Positions 12,501 to 27,500 of a stretch of DNA of 64,000 bases are shown piece by piece; position 1 is the first letter of the stretch, and the number at the start of each line of letters is the position of its first letter. The stretch lies in the NCBI GenBank assembly GCA_963281255.1, contig OY725498.1:4464001-4528000 (forward strand), in the 5' to 3' direction. The notes under the pieces are model-generated. The model made no database searches, had not been told where the DNA came from, and saw only the letters and a program-made list of their open reading frames with translations. A program made the translations under genes and the position numbers. The stretch comes from Aphrocallistes beatrix. Lineage: Eukaryota > Porifera > Hexactinellida > Sceptrulophora > Aphrocallistidae.

Positions 12501-15500
12501 TGGAGAGTACGTGTGTACTGATAACAATACTAGAGACTCAACAAAGATCACATTTGGATACTCATTTGGTAAGAACTGAATTAATTCAATTCCATATTGA
12601 ATTATATATTTAGCATAGTATATGTTGCTTTCTAGCTATCGGTGTCTATCAGATGGCAGAAGATGGTTCTTATAACGTAATTAGCGAGGAATACCCCGTG
12701 GTGCATCTCAATGACTCACAGTCTATCCAGCTAGTGTGTGTTACGTCTCTCTACTATCCTTGCTTTATTGTGTCTCCATGGTATACTGAAGATCCAATAA
12801 CGAATCTATCAGCCAATATTTCTACCGACATAGATTGTGCTAATAGGAAATACTACCTTACCGTGAATAGGGGTGTGTTGGACGAGGGAAGATATGCCGA
12901 ATATTTTTGTGAGGTTGAAACTGAATCCGGTGAGGAGCTAGCGAGAAAAGTCGCAATTTATGGAACAGTTTCAGGTATAATTCATACCACCCATAAATAT
13001 GTTCTATCTAACTCGATTACTTACACTATCTATTAGGTTATATTCATGTCTACTATGATTACACACATTATGACGTCATCAACAATACATCACTCTACCT
13101 CCCTCTTGGTGCGAATAATATCATTCTCGAGTGTAATATGTATTCAAATTCAAGTGTTTGGCTATCTTATCCATACTCGTACAACATCAACGCAAAGAAT
13201 GGGAGATTAGGCATCAGTATCTTCACTGCTGATGAAGTAGGCGTGTACTCTTGTACTGATAATAATGCTGCAGTTTATGTAAAGCTATTACCAAAAGGTA
13301 TTTCAAAACTCGATTATCTTATTAGTATTCTACTTTTGGTTGTTTGACACTTTTCCTTTCTTTAGCGACAGTTGTGTTTAGCCTCAAAGACAATAGCATT
13401 GTACCTAACAATACTATTTTCACACCTCGTGCCACTCTACAACTACTCTGTCTAACTAGTGTGGACATAGCGAATGTTACAGGGTGGTTTGCTGGTGATA
13501 TTTTCTACCACAAAACAAGCCTGAATATTACCCCTTCAGATGATGAAAAATGTTTCTCTTGCATTGCCTCTTTAGATGGAGTTACTTTCCATACTCATAA
13601 CATTCGCATTCTTCCAAAAGGTGTGTCATTTATACTATTTTTTTGATATTAAAATACGATTTATATATGATATATCTATCTCTCTACAGACTCAGGCTTT
13701 ATACATATACAACAATTCAGTATATCTGTGGACATTCCTTCTTCTGGTAGTCCCATCGTCCCCTATGGAACCCAAGGTGTGAAATTATCCTGTTCCCTAG
13801 TAGAGGGTCTCATTTCATGGCGCTACCCAACTTCAATACAGAAAATGGATGATGTGTGTTTGGTGGAGGGAGGTATCTTGATTAGCAATATTAGCTCTGT
13901 AACAAGAGGGATGTACTCTTGTTCCAATAGCAAACAAAATATCGCCATCAGTTTAAACAGTAAGTATTACGCTTTATATTTGTTTACACATTAAATTTTT
14001 TTATTTATTTTCCTCAGACGTTATTCAGCTAACAGCAGATGGCATTTCCAAAAGCATCGCTGGATACGAAGAGGTGTACCTTCTCATCTTCTCGCTAAAT
14101 GTAACATTGACCTGTGATTCACCTGACACCATATGGCTAATAAGGTTGAACCAGAAAAATAGTACACAAATAATTAGCACTAATTATACCTCACTGACCA
14201 GACAAATTAATGGAACTTCTATTGAAGTTAACCATAACTCTGTGACAATTGGATCTGTGGAAATATTTGAGTCTGGTTATTATGTTTGCGACCCCAACAC
14301 CTCCAGACAAACAACAGTTTATCTCCAGAGTATTGGTAAGCTTGGAAGTATTTTGTCTAGAATCAATTTCTCCTGGTATTTCTCTAGTTACAAATAGTAT
14401 TATACTTGACACTACTCCCCTTCAAACTAATTAAAGCAGGTAGTAATTACATGCGTAACCGTCACAAGCATGATGTTATAGGGAAATATTGTTAATTTAC
14501 TGAACAGTTACTCAACAGTTTATTTTGGTTGATATTTTCGTGAGTCACCTTATTGTTGATAATATGACTGAATGTTATCTGTATAGTTTCTGAATATTTA
14601 TCTACTTAATCATACTTAAAATTGCTGAATTATGCTATGTATTCATTACAATTTATGTCAGTATGTGACGATTGAAAGGTTGCAGTTTTCAGATATTAAT
14701 TATTAACTCTACTAATGGATCTGTGAAATAAACATGTAAATGTATCAATTAACTCTTCTAGGTTTGGCACTATTCATAAACACAAATATGTCTATCCAAT
14801 CACGAATTCTACCCAACTCAGTATTCATTCTCTCTCCTTTACAAAACTCATCTTTCTCTTGTGTATACGGGTCACTGCACCAACCTCCTCGACTCATCCA
14901 CACCGATACATCCAATGATACAGTTCCTCTCTCTAACCTTGTCCGAACACAATTAGAACTCGGAACCTCACAGCTAAATATTTTTATAACTCCTCAAGAC
15001 ATTGATCCGGGGGATGAAATGTCTATACAGGAGAATACTGCATTGAACGGTCGCTACTCGTGTTTAGTCAGTCCTGATTACTACATTACATTTACAGTAT
15101 ACCACAAACTGACAGGTAGTTGATTAACTCACACTAAATTCATAAGTAATTTGGTACTTTCCAATTTATTCTCTCTAGTTACTCCTACAATCAAATTTTA
15201 CCTGAACTCAACACCGATCTCTCAACAGCTCATCTTAACACCAGACAATAGTTCTAACGACTTATTGGAATGTAGGGCTAGCGTCCTAGAGCCTAGTGCT
15301 GCGATTGACTCTGTAACCTGGTTGCGAGATGGTGAACTCATCACATCCAACGGGATCCTTGATCTCTCTAATCTGCTGAGCTCTAATGGACTCTACGAGT
15401 GTAGAGTTTATTCTAAATTTGTCAATGCTTCAAGGACAATAGATATCTCAATTTTGAGAGGTAAAATATTTGACAAAAAACAGTTTATGGTTATTAGTGC

Positions 15501-18500
15501 GAGTTTAGAAAATGCATAGTTTTCTACGTTGAAGTCATGATATAGTAAGTATAGTTCTTAGTTAATATTGTGTCCTGTTAACAGAACTGAACTGATAAAG
15601 TTTTCCTGGAAACATTATTGTCCACATTTAAAAATAGCTCATAGTTTACAATCGCTTTAATACCGCGGTTAGACAATCATGAGCAACATACTGTACATAA
15701 TACATGTTTGTTATGTACAATAAGTTTGCTCGTGATTGTCTAACAATGTATGCTTATTTGATTTGAAATAACTAATTTAACCATATTGGTTTATGAAATT
15801 AATTACCTTTAGTACCTACTCAACCTCTGGATTTGACCACCTCAAACGTTTCTTCCGTTGCTGTTACCTTATCTTGGACAGTGAGTATTGCATTTTCTTG
15901 GAAAAAAATAATTAGCATCCTCTGGTTTATCAATTTCATACTTCATTTTAGCAACCCGAATTTTCTTATGGCACAATAATTTCCTACTTGATTGAATATT
16001 CTATCCAAAACAATCCGACCTATGCCTCCAACGCAACCGCTTCCACTACATCAATCACTCTAACACCACTCTCTTCCAACTCCCTCTATACAGTAGCAGT
16101 CAGTGCAAGGAATTCCGTTGGAAGTGGGTCTCTCTCTGATAGCATCAATTTCCGAACAATATCGAATGGTAAGTACTTGTATCATTCATGAACTACTGTT
16201 TTTCTATTATTCATACTGTGTATAGTGTATTGGTCAACTTAAATACCCGGTAGCGTCTTTTTTTTCTCCGAGATCACTATTCTGGGGAAAAATTTGTCCA
16301 AAGATGTTTCAATTAGGATGGATTTATTACTCCACAACTAGGACATAATTGTGCAGATTTGTGTCTTTTTGCTTAAAAGTAAAACAATATTGGACAGATT
16401 TTTAAAAACTATCCCAACATAATAAAGAGTTTGATCACAGATGTTATTTTTCTGATCCTATCTGATTAAAATTTTAATTATACTTAAATTAAATCATTGA
16501 TTAATTTGACAAACTTAAATTTTTACTCTGTTTCAGAGATTTTGTGATAATTCAATTTTTATAACTTTCCGATCCTGCTCTATCATTAACTAAAATCTAA
16601 TAATTAAAAAAATCTGACTAATGCATATAACAATAATATCCTTTATAATTATTCATCTTACCAACTTCACTTGCGTTAATTTGAATATATATCTTGCAAA
16701 AAAACAAAAAGTCTTGAGAACACGCAATTGATATATTGAAACATCGTGCAATTGTATTTAATGAATAAATGTAACATTATCCATTCTATATATTCTGAAA
16801 TGATCCAAGGAATTAAAACTTCTGTCAGTAAGGCTAACTCTCGCTATTTATACTAAAGACGTGAATGCAACTGGATTAAAAGGCGTACCCAGGCTCTGTT
16901 AACCATTATGCCATCACTAGAGCAATATATTCCCTCATAACTCCATATTTCCTTTGGCATAACGTAGTAGACTTTGATAATCTAATTTATGATATTTGGT
17001 GTCATCAACTTCTTAGTGAAGACTCGTTCAAAGATAACGTATTACTTTACAAGGAAAAGAAGGCTACAAAAATGTGGCAGAAATATATTAAGACAGCGAG
17101 ATAAAGCATTTCATAGGGAAATGGGATAGAGTAAGATTAGTGATAACATTAGTGATGTACTTTACAACAGCCGATGCTTTTAAATATTTAGGTCAATTAT
17201 TTGATAATTATACAATTTATTATCGTTCAAATAGACAGGAATGCACACTGTAAAGTATAGATTTTTTCATACATTAGTGCTAGTTGCAATTTTATGTGGA
17301 TTTAGACATGGGATGAATATGTAATTGAAATAATTGTGTGTTTTTAGTGCCGAATTCTCCCGAATCGTTTACTTATTCAAGACTCACGACTACCTCAGTA
17401 CAACTAACCTGGAATCCACCACAGGACAGTTCAGGGATTATTATCTACTACCAGGTACTGCTATCCTTACTATTATTGTGTTGATGTAATTGTGAAAGTG
17501 ATAAATATGTATAAGATTATTATCGTTATCAATATTATTTTAGATTTCCACTACTGGTTTGAAATCCTATGATCTCCTTTACGAAGAAAGTCTAGACCTA
17601 ATCCGTGTAGATGCCTCTTCTCTCTGGTTACAACTTGAAGATCTGACGCCTGCAACTTCTTATAATATCAGTATTGTAGCAGTAACTGATGCTGGAGCTT
17701 CCATAGAGAGTGCAGTTCTCTCACTCACAACTCCACCTGGAGGTACAACCTTAATAGTAGTAGCAATATGCCAATAATTACTATTTCATTGACATTTGTT
17801 TAATAGAGATTAGTGTAATAAACCCAACTGTGGTAACTACACCTCTGAGAGGTCTCGACTCAATCGTTGTCAAGTTGGAAGAGACTTCAAATAGAAATGC
17901 AGAAATAATGTAAGATATACTGTAAGTATCTTTTTGTATGACTATTTTAACTAAAGTTTCTTTATAGCTTCCAGCTCTTACTGATGGTTCAACTCCCACT
18001 CGACTATGATACAATTTCTTTCGAGATAAGCCATATACTATTAACACTAAATTTCTCCAGAACAGCCCGTGATGCAAATAATCCTGTCAGCATTATACGA
18101 TTATCCGCCGTAGCTAACATTTCCAGCGACAACTGCTATGCATTTCCAAACCACTTTATAGTAGGTGGAGACGCTGAATTTCATACTTGCAATTTTTCAA
18201 TGCTTCTGAACACAGTGAAACTGCCTGGAAGTAATATTCGCACGAATTATTTTCCTCAACTTCAATTCGGGTTCCAATATGCATTCGCTCTCATGGCAGT
18301 AACAAGAGAGAAGGCTTTTTACACTTCAACAACATCTACCTTTATAGGTATGTTCGATATTCGTGTAGATTTAAAGCCACTGTTAGTGACTTCAGCTCGT
18401 CGGACTTCATTACCTAACATGATAATAATTGATCTAACGTCCTATAAATGTTAGTTAATTGAGCATCGTTAATGTTATACTTTGTTGTGTGTGTTTCGTA

Positions 18501-21500
18501 GGTTACTAATTAGAAATTGTTTTTGAGTATAACTTTATCAAATTACCAGTACAATGGAGAGAAATGATGCAATAATGATAACAATTACATTATTTGTAGT
18601 ACCAAAAATCTGGATGCGGGGGGGGAGCCGAAATAAGTTCCAACCAGTTGTGGGCTAATTATTAAGGATATAAATTATGCACATTGTTTTTGTGTTGAAT
18701 AAATGCAAATTCGAGCAAATTTTACATCACAAGGAGATTGATTATCAACAATTGTAATTTTCAAATCACTGACCATATGCCAGATATGTCTTACATAATT
18801 ATTGTGTCATTTAGTCTAATATCTTTTCAACAAATATTCCTTGTAATTATGTCTGGTCAACAATATATTACCGCCACTAATAATATATTTTATTTAATTA
18901 ATTAGAATTGTTGGAACCTGTCAATGATGGTATTCTGAGTAGTGTTATATATCTCGGCGCGACTCTTGGAGCTGTAGTCGTACTGTTCGTACTAATTATC
19001 ATCGCGTGTTGCTTCATCCTGTGTTGTGTGTAAGTTATTGAAAGTAGATAAAATAGTGATTTGGGAAAAAAAAGTTTTTATAATACTATTTTTGCAGTGT
19101 CAACTATTTCAACAAAACTAAAAAGTCTAGATTGAAGCGTCATTATTCAGATGCGGTACCTACTTTGGAAACCTCGCTTATAAATGTGAAGAACAGTTTT
19201 GGATTTTCAAACCCGCTTGTCGCAATTGAAAATGCGCTTAATTCAACTGAAAGATTAGACCTGACGGAAGGTATTCCAATTGGCTAAAATAATTCGATTT
19301 AATTAATACCTCTTTTCTATCAAATACTTTTCCATAGTTTCAACAGATATCGCTCAACAGTACATCCTCATAGAAGATTTAGGGAATCAAATCAAGTTGT
19401 TCCATAAGAACAATAACGAAATTTTCACACAAGATTACAATGTAATATACGTAGTTCAGTTTTGCAATTAGTTTACTTCGTTTTAACTTCAAGCAAACAT
19501 TATGTAGCGATTGGACGAAAGAATGGAGACAGAAGCGAAAGCAGCGAAAGAACCAAGTAATAGACATTTAAACCGATTTGTGGACGTTTTTCCATGTAAG
19601 TATTCGAACAAGGTAGGGAACAAGGTTGTCAACTATTATGAACTCGTTTAAAATTTGTCCCAAAAGTTTCTAGCAAACATTTTCCACATGATGTGATATT
19701 GGACATTTATATGGCGCGTTAGCTTAATATATATTGTGCTTAGATGATGATTCTCGTGTTGTCCTTACTCCGATCCCAGACAATCACAAGTTCGACCATG
19801 ATTATATCAATGCATCTTTTATTGATGTAAGTTGGGAATTTACTTTCGAAAGTACTCAAGAATGCAATCATGGTTTTTATGTCCTTATTCATTTTTTTAG
19901 GGATATGATAGGGAGAGGAGTTATATCGTGACTCAAGGTAAGCATTTATATTTGTTAATTATTGACTGAAATTCTTTATTTAGAATTTAAAACTGCAACA
20001 GTCACCAATCTAATGCTTTTGTATTACTATTTTCACTGTGGTAATCAATTTATTTATCTCAAGTTGTGATTTTAAAATTGGACAATTTATGATGTTCAGA
20101 TATTAATGAATAATTTTGAATTATTTGGATTTTGAGGGTAGTTTTCCCTACATTTAATTTCAGAAGCATAATTGGTCTCGCTTTGGTGAAATTTCTTTCA
20201 GACAGTACAAAGTCTACTCACGAGGATTTAACTGTAACTAAATGGTGCAATCTGGTAACTTATTTCCTTGATTCCATATACATTTTGGGTATTTCTTTGA
20301 TGGTAAAAATGGTTGATTGTGCAATTCTTTCTATGTTCCCACAAAATTAGTGTAGATAATTTAGAGGTAATGAAAACATATTCCTTTTGTGTAATTATCA
20401 TTAAAAAGCTATTTGTCATTGAAATTATTTGGTAATCAGTTACGATTAGTAGATGGCGCAGTTATTGCGTGTACACACCATACATTTATTGATCAATTCT
20501 TTACTTGTATAATTGTAATTAGTCCAATTATGTTCGTTGAAAATACGGTTTAAAATAATGGTACCTGACCATTCCATGGCTTTTTTAATTCTCTTACGAT
20601 TAATTTCTGGGCTATTCCAATATTGAGTTTCTTTATTTTTCTAGTTCCTCTTCTCGATACTATTTGCGACTTTTGGCGACTTTGTTGGGAGTACAATGTA
20701 ACAGTCATCACTTACTTCACTGATTCAATAGCAAAGGTCTTATTCAGGAAATAATGTTTTTAAATTGTCTACATATTTGGAAGTTTAAGGATTCTACTCT
20801 CTGTAATTAAGCTTAAGATTACCTAAATAGTTCTATTTTAACTTAATTAATTGATTTGCTACGAATTTATAGGAATTCCTGAAATGATTTCTTGGAGACT
20901 ATCGTCAATTTGATTAATCTTAGATTGATTTTTAATGCTTATGCAGCAAGCATCAAAAATTCGTTTAGGACATCTATTTCACTAGTATGTGACAAATATA
21001 CTGCTATTTCTGCTTCCTTTAAATGGGCTTAGGTGTTATTTCAATTAGTGATGTATACTTTCTAAAATAGTGCTTTGATAATGATATTTCATGGAATGGC
21101 GTTCAATTTCATCGTCGTAGGCGAAACAGAGAATTGAATACGTCATAAATGCAACCTATTTTCCATCCCTAGTTAAGTATTATTATACATGGCTCATGGA
21201 TTAAATTATGCATGCGACTCCTTTTATAAAATGTTATTTACACACATTATAATTGGATTATCAATTTCTAGATCAGAAATTCCAATTATTGGCCTGATAA
21301 TGTTATGACTGAAGTCGCATACGGTCCTTTTATCATCAAACTGACCGAGATGACAATCAACAGGATCTATGTGCGAAGATCTCTTACTGTAAAGGTATGT
21401 GTGTGTTTATTTTTAAAAATTGTCCAGGGGACAATTCTCATTACCAGATACATATGGACATTTGTTTGTGATAAGTATAAAACAACTTTTCCTCCAGTGA

Positions 21501-24500
21501 CATTTATTTGCACAAAAAATATACATGAAAATTTTCAGCTTCAAAAATTCCTTATAATAAACGACCTTGACATTTATTTTTATTTGGTAACCAACAGAAC
21601 TAGAACTCATTACTATTAAACTTCCCAACGTAATTATTTCCACAGCCAAAATATTTGATGATTCATAATTCTTTTCTCGCTTTTATCAGAATTCACTCGA
21701 TAGATTCATCTAATTTACTTTAGATCCATTAGTAAGTTTAATTAAAGTATACTATCGCACAATTGTATAACCAGCGTGTATTGTAAATTGAAACTAATCA
21801 ACGAAATAAAGGCCATTCTATTGTTAACTAACTTGTACTCAGGCTAAAGGGAGACTCTAAGTTCCATACTTAGTTCTAATTATATGTATCTACATTTTAT
21901 ATATAAGTGGAGTTTGAGCATTAACTACATATATATATAAATAGTTAATCTTTTGGATCACCTCATTTGTTAATCAAGTACTAATACAAAATATTACCAA
22001 TAAATACACAAATTTGCAAAAGAAGAAATATCGTAATGATGTCTGACAATATACAGAAAATTCCCTTTACTGAACAAAAATTCGAAATTGTTGTCACCAG
22101 TTCAAACAATCCCGCCGAGTACACACCATTAAATCCGGTAGAAGTTTCACATCCAAACAGCCAACCAGAACAAGTTTGCATTGTAATAACTGATCCAAAT
22201 CAGCCAAAGCAATTCTCAAACACGATGAAGTCTGTTCAAAATATGATTTCCTACACAAACGCGTTACCAAATTACTACTACATCGGCCAAGAATTTGCTG
22301 CAACACCAAGCTCCGAATCAAACACTTCTCCTATTGCGCCAAACAAAATTGATGTTCCAAATTTGGGATTTCTACCCGCTACAACCCAACCTCAACTAAG
22401 AAACACTCCTTCCATTTTCTCACCTGTGCCTCCAACTAAAAATGATTCTCCCTCCAGCATGTCATCTGATGAGACCCTTGATAATTCGGTTGAAATTGTC
22501 GATATCCAAAATTACGTGAAAAATTTAGATAAAAGGCTGCGAAAAATAGAAAAAATCGCGAAGGAAACTAACAGACTTACCAAAATAAATCTGCAAAATC
22601 AAGAAGATTTGAAGAAGCAGTTCGAATTTCATTTGAAATTTGCCTCCGCGCACTCTCGCCAGATTGGATCAGAGAGATCCATGTCTTTACCGAATTCGCA
22701 CGAACCTCCTATATTTCGTGTCTCGAGCCAGCCTGAAACGACCACACTTATTGGTTCAATGAAAAGTTCTGCGAGCGATTCTCCTCCATTCTTCCTCGAA
22801 GCTCAGAAAGACGATCCGAATTCACCCAATTTGACAATTGATGTGAACTATCCGCTTCTTATAGACGGACTAGGGCATAGATCTCCCCATAAATATAACT
22901 CACATAGCTGTTCCATGTACAATAAGTCGATCCGTGACTTTTCTGATCCTGAAACGATGGCATGGCTAGAGAAAATCCTACCAACACTGGGCCCAGGTGT
23001 AACTCTAGCGAAAATCCAAGAAGTGATTTCCCAGACAAATACTATCACACATTTCACTGCTGAATTTCAAAAGGTTGTGTTCACCAATAATGAGAGGAAG
23101 ACCCTCACAACGAGTGGAAAATTCCGCAAACGAAAGCTTGAGAGGATTGTACTCGGCCCACTTGATACAGAGAAGTTGCAAGCCATTATTCAATTGAGCC
23201 TCTACTTGTTTGGCGTGACTGTTGCAGATGAAGAGAGAGTGAAATACCAGTTGAAACAGGCGATTGATGAGAAAAACCGCCGAGAATTCTACCGTGAAGA
23301 CCGTGGTACCAAGAGGGCACACCTATCTTCAACTCCGTATTAAGATAATCTTTTTACTTTCAACTACAACGCAATTTTTTATGGGGTGACTTTTCCTGTA
23401 TCCCTGTGGTAATTTGACTCGTTTCTTCAGTTTTTGTTTATGCTTTTTTACAATACTGCTTTTCATTGTTTCTGTGAACTTAATTAATTTCTTGATCAAA
23501 CAGTCCGAATTTAAATGGATCTTAACGGCAGTTAATTATCTACAGACTTAATGAGTTAAATTAATTTCGATACTTGCATTGATTTTTTTCTCCATTTAGT
23601 ATCAGCAGTATCCAGACGAAATACGAGAAATTCACCAGTTCCATTTCACTTCATGGCCGGATACAGGATTTCCAGAGATTAGTAAACTGCTAAATTTTCA
23701 CACCTTAGTGAAATCATTTTACATTTCACAAGATCAGAGTGGGCCTTTGCTTGTGCACTGCAGGTATGCATATTTTAATAGATTTCACCTTTTTCGTTCC
23801 TAAACAGACGTTGTACATATTTAGTTTAAAACTGTTTTCAATAATAAGCATTACTCAATCATTTGCATGACAATCTAAGTTCTTTATTCTTCGTAATCTT
23901 TTGTAATTCTAGAAAAAAAGGCGGTTTTGACTGAGATTATTTCGCCGAAACTAGATGAATCGGTTAATGCCTTTTATCAGAAATTGAAAATATAATCGAA
24001 TTCCTCAATACAATCATATTTAAAACTACACTCAGCATTTCGTTTTGCCTCAATTCGATTCTACCTCCATAGAGGTATACTTTATCGTGATGAATTGAGA
24101 CTTAAGCTGGTCAACCTTTCCATTCATCTACACGCTTCACACTCTTGTTCTAAATGGTTACACATTCCATGTCTACATTATTATAATGATATGAGCGATC
24201 TACTCTCTTCTTTTTGATCGGCTTGAATGGTTTAGTTAATTTGGCACAACCACAATTAATGACCTTTGCCTCTCAAGAATATCAAAATTCCTTTTATTTT
24301 AAAACCTTTTATTATCTTGCATTTAATATTATTCTACCTTAAAACATGTATAATCACTCTGTTTACCTTGAAGAAATGTGGTAATATTTTACTTCCCACT
24401 GTTTCTATTACATCGTCAGATGGCCTGACCAACTTATACTAAGATAGATACGAGTTGTCATTTTCAGTGGGTAGTATGGAGACACAAGAAAGATTAGTTA

Positions 24501-27500
24501 ATTGGAGTAGAGCCTTTTAGAAGCAACACATTCCTTTTGTTAGTATTGTTGTTAATCTTACATTAATGACGCATCAAAAACTTCATTACAGTCATTACAA
24601 GGCAATTCTTAAAAATAAGATTAAACGAGGATAGAATAAAAACAGTCTTCAAATTGTTTTCAGAGTTGGTCTCTGTCCTGTAGTTCATTGAATTATTAAA
24701 TTAAGTGGAAGCCACTTGATTATGACGCTGGGCTTTGGAGTAAGAGTTCACTAATTTATACTGTAGTAATGCCAACAAACCAATTTATCGGATAAATTGA
24801 TTATAATTAGCTCTTCCACCCTGTTTTATGGATATAAAGTACAGAGCTGAAATATTCCATTAAGGTCATCATCGATTAAACTCGTAGATGTTTCAACTTC
24901 TTTTAATTGATTTGTAATTAAGAATGGCTCAGATCACGTGTGTTTATGGTCATTTCCTATGTTGAAATGAAGGGATATGCGTGCAAGAACTTTTATCTAA
25001 CACTCGAGACAGTTTACAAGTTAAGTGCATGTCGCAAATCGTATCAGAAAGGAATGACAAGTACATTAGACTTTGAATGCTACTTCCACTTTTAAGCCTC
25101 TTTAGTAGATGATATATCAATTTCATACTTAACAGTAGGAATCATCTTAAAATGTTCCCTACACTTTTAAAATATAAATATCTCACCCACATATCATGCA
25201 ATGTAAACTAATATATGGTTATCATCACGATAGACGTATTTAGTCCGCCATATATATATTATGTAGCTGATAAAATGCCTTTATTTAAATATATTGATTG
25301 CGAGATCACATTCCAATGATTTAAAAAAATATGTTTTTAACCTTAAATGTGAATGTGAGTGTGTACTTAGCTTTAATTACCTGTATCTCATGCTCTGATT
25401 CTTTGACGTGGGACTCCTCAGATTCAATATTCCAATACTTAAGTAGATTTAGCATAATTAGTTATGGTATCTTAATTATTAGCTAGCAACCTTTGGTACT
25501 TAATAAACCTATTTATGGACAACGTACTCAAAACGTCCAATATAATAGTTCAGTCTGGATCTAACTTTTCCATAGGAAATTTATTCCTTGCCACCGTCTG
25601 CACTTTATTGTCGTAACTGATATTTACATTTGCTAGTTACAATACTTTCATATAACCGTTTGTTTACCAAACAAAGCATTTTTGTTTAATTACTTCAAGT
25701 TTCGATATTCTAGTTATGGCTATCCACTCATAGATCCTATGCTTACTGATTTTAGTGGTTGGCTACTCATATTTATTTCTCGATTCCCTTTGACGTAATT
25801 TCTGGCCTGATTCCTTTTATAGCCTTCCATTCAACTAATATTACTTTAATATTAGTTTCAATATATATTGTCGTGTATCACGTGTAATCTGATATAGCAC
25901 ATTTGCTTTATCAACTTTCCTTGAATTAATTTTTCTCTTCGATAAGTGTCGTTGTATTATTTTAAAAAAATTAATTTACCAGAATAAGGACTTTTTATCC
26001 ACCACAAATTTCGATCATTTCAATTTTTGAAAATCATTAATGCATTATTTGGATAGTTCAAATTGCTTCGACAATGTAAAATACTTTCTATGAATCTTTT
26101 AGATCTGGAACTGGGCCTAGTGCGGTATTTCTAGCCCTTGACATTCTGGCTGCACAAGCCAGGTCAGAAAACCGAATCAGCGTTCAGAAATGTATCAACA
26201 GTATGCGATCCATGCGAGCTAAAATGATGTGCTCTCTGGTGTGTTTTATGTTTTATATCATCACTTGTTTTAATTGAATTTCCACTTTGATTGCTTTCCA
26301 TTCTGTGCATTCTGCTACACCGAATAATTGACTATGATAACCTCAATTTCATCTCCAAATAAAACCTAGACTAGTAGACAATGCATTTATTCACATATCT
26401 CTAGGATTATTATATCTTTTTACATGACCTTTTGCTTACGGCACTAACTTCTGGAGACACATGCATTGATGCTCCCTTCATTCCACGCTATATGAAGCAG
26501 CTGTTGGAGACGGATAATCTTACACATTCCGACGGCTACCACAATGAATACTCTGTAAGTGAAAATTGCTATTTCTTTTCCAGCATGATTCAACCGATGA
26601 ACTTTCATTATTCACTCTCAAACTTTCTATACACTACTAGACCTAACACATCATTCCAATGAGTAGTATAATTTTAGATTTTTACTTGAAAGTATTTAAA
26701 TCATTTTAAAATTCGAGTGAGAGCATGATTCAAAATTGGAACTGTTAAAACCTCATATAGACAATACGTTTGGGTTGTTTTTTTTACATCTTGATATGTC
26801 ATTGTTTAGATCTTAGAACAAATTTCAATTCCTCCAAAAGACTATCCACGTACAATTGCTCTACAGAATGCGTCAAAGAACAGAAACAAAGAATTTCTTC
26901 CAAGTAAGCCTCGACATGTCTCTGACAAGATTGCGCATTATATCGTTTTATAATCATTTCATTTTCTAGTTAACTCAAGAATAGTAAAATTGGAGAAAGG
27001 TGAATACATAAATGCAACTCTTCTCAATGTGAGTAATCAATATGTTACGCTCTTGTACCAGTACTTAAGTATGGAACTGCGACTGGTTAAATAGCAGAAT
27101 TTGCATTATAGTTCCTTACTATGATGTAATAAATGTCTAGGGATACTCTAGCGATAACTCGTTCATAATTGCTGAATCACCTCTTCATCATACGGTGGCT
27201 AATTTCTGGCACCTCATTTTCGAATATCGATGTCATGCAGTGGTCATGTTGTGTGAACTAGAACAAGAACAAAAGGTAATTAATTCATTACTCAATAATG
27301 AAACTAAAGCATACCTCAATATTAAATAAACATTTCTACTCACTTGTATTGAATTAGGAAGTAAGTGCGAAATATTGGATCGACTCTGGAGAGCCAATCA
27401 TCTATGGAGATTTAACTGTTCAACTGTCGAATATTATTCACCCAGAACACTGTGCATTCACTATTCACACCTTTGTACTAACATCTAATCAAACCAAGGT

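Larger units (their letters stand above)
15813..19441 (+). other. RPTP exons e16-e24: FN3 pair, membrane-proximal ectodomain, TM, juxtamembrane
   Basis: Exons 15813-15880 and 15952-16168 form FN3-1 (VTLSWT... SLYTVAVSARNSVGSG). Exons 17348-17454 and 17544-17742 form FN3-2 (VQLTWNPPQ... TSYNISIVAVTDAG). Each FN3 is split by one intron. Exons 17807-17909 and 17968-18347 encode an ectodomain segment with no recognised fold. Exon 18906-19029 encodes the TM helix (GAVVVLFVLIIIACCFILCC). Exons 19098-19270 and 19338-19441 encode a basic cytoplasmic juxtamembrane segment leading into D1. Confidence 0.85.
19508..26554 (+). other. RPTP exons e25-e32: membrane-proximal PTP domain D1 (P-loop Arg missing)
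   Basis: Exons 19508-19595, 19744-19826, 19901-19937, 20645-20736, 21272-21394, 23600-23763, 26103-26238, 26405-26554. Visible PTP landmarks: NRHLNRFVDVFPYDDSRV (pTyr loop), DYINASFIDGY, YIVTQG, DFWRLCWEYNVTVI, NYWPD, FTSWPDTGFP (WPD loop intact) and VHC. The signature motif continues RSGTGPSAVF. Canonical PTPs have CX5R followed by [ST]G; here the Arg is Pro and the following pair is Ser-Ala. The exon break falls right after the Cys codon, in phase 2. On family knowledge, loss of this Arg should abolish phosphate binding and catalysis while pTyr-like binding might remain. Confidence 0.85.

Noticed and set aside
16169..17347. Hidden exons or a nested gene in the long FN3-region intron
   Set aside because: Six-frame reading gave no exon-like stretch, and the flanking exons already join in phase.
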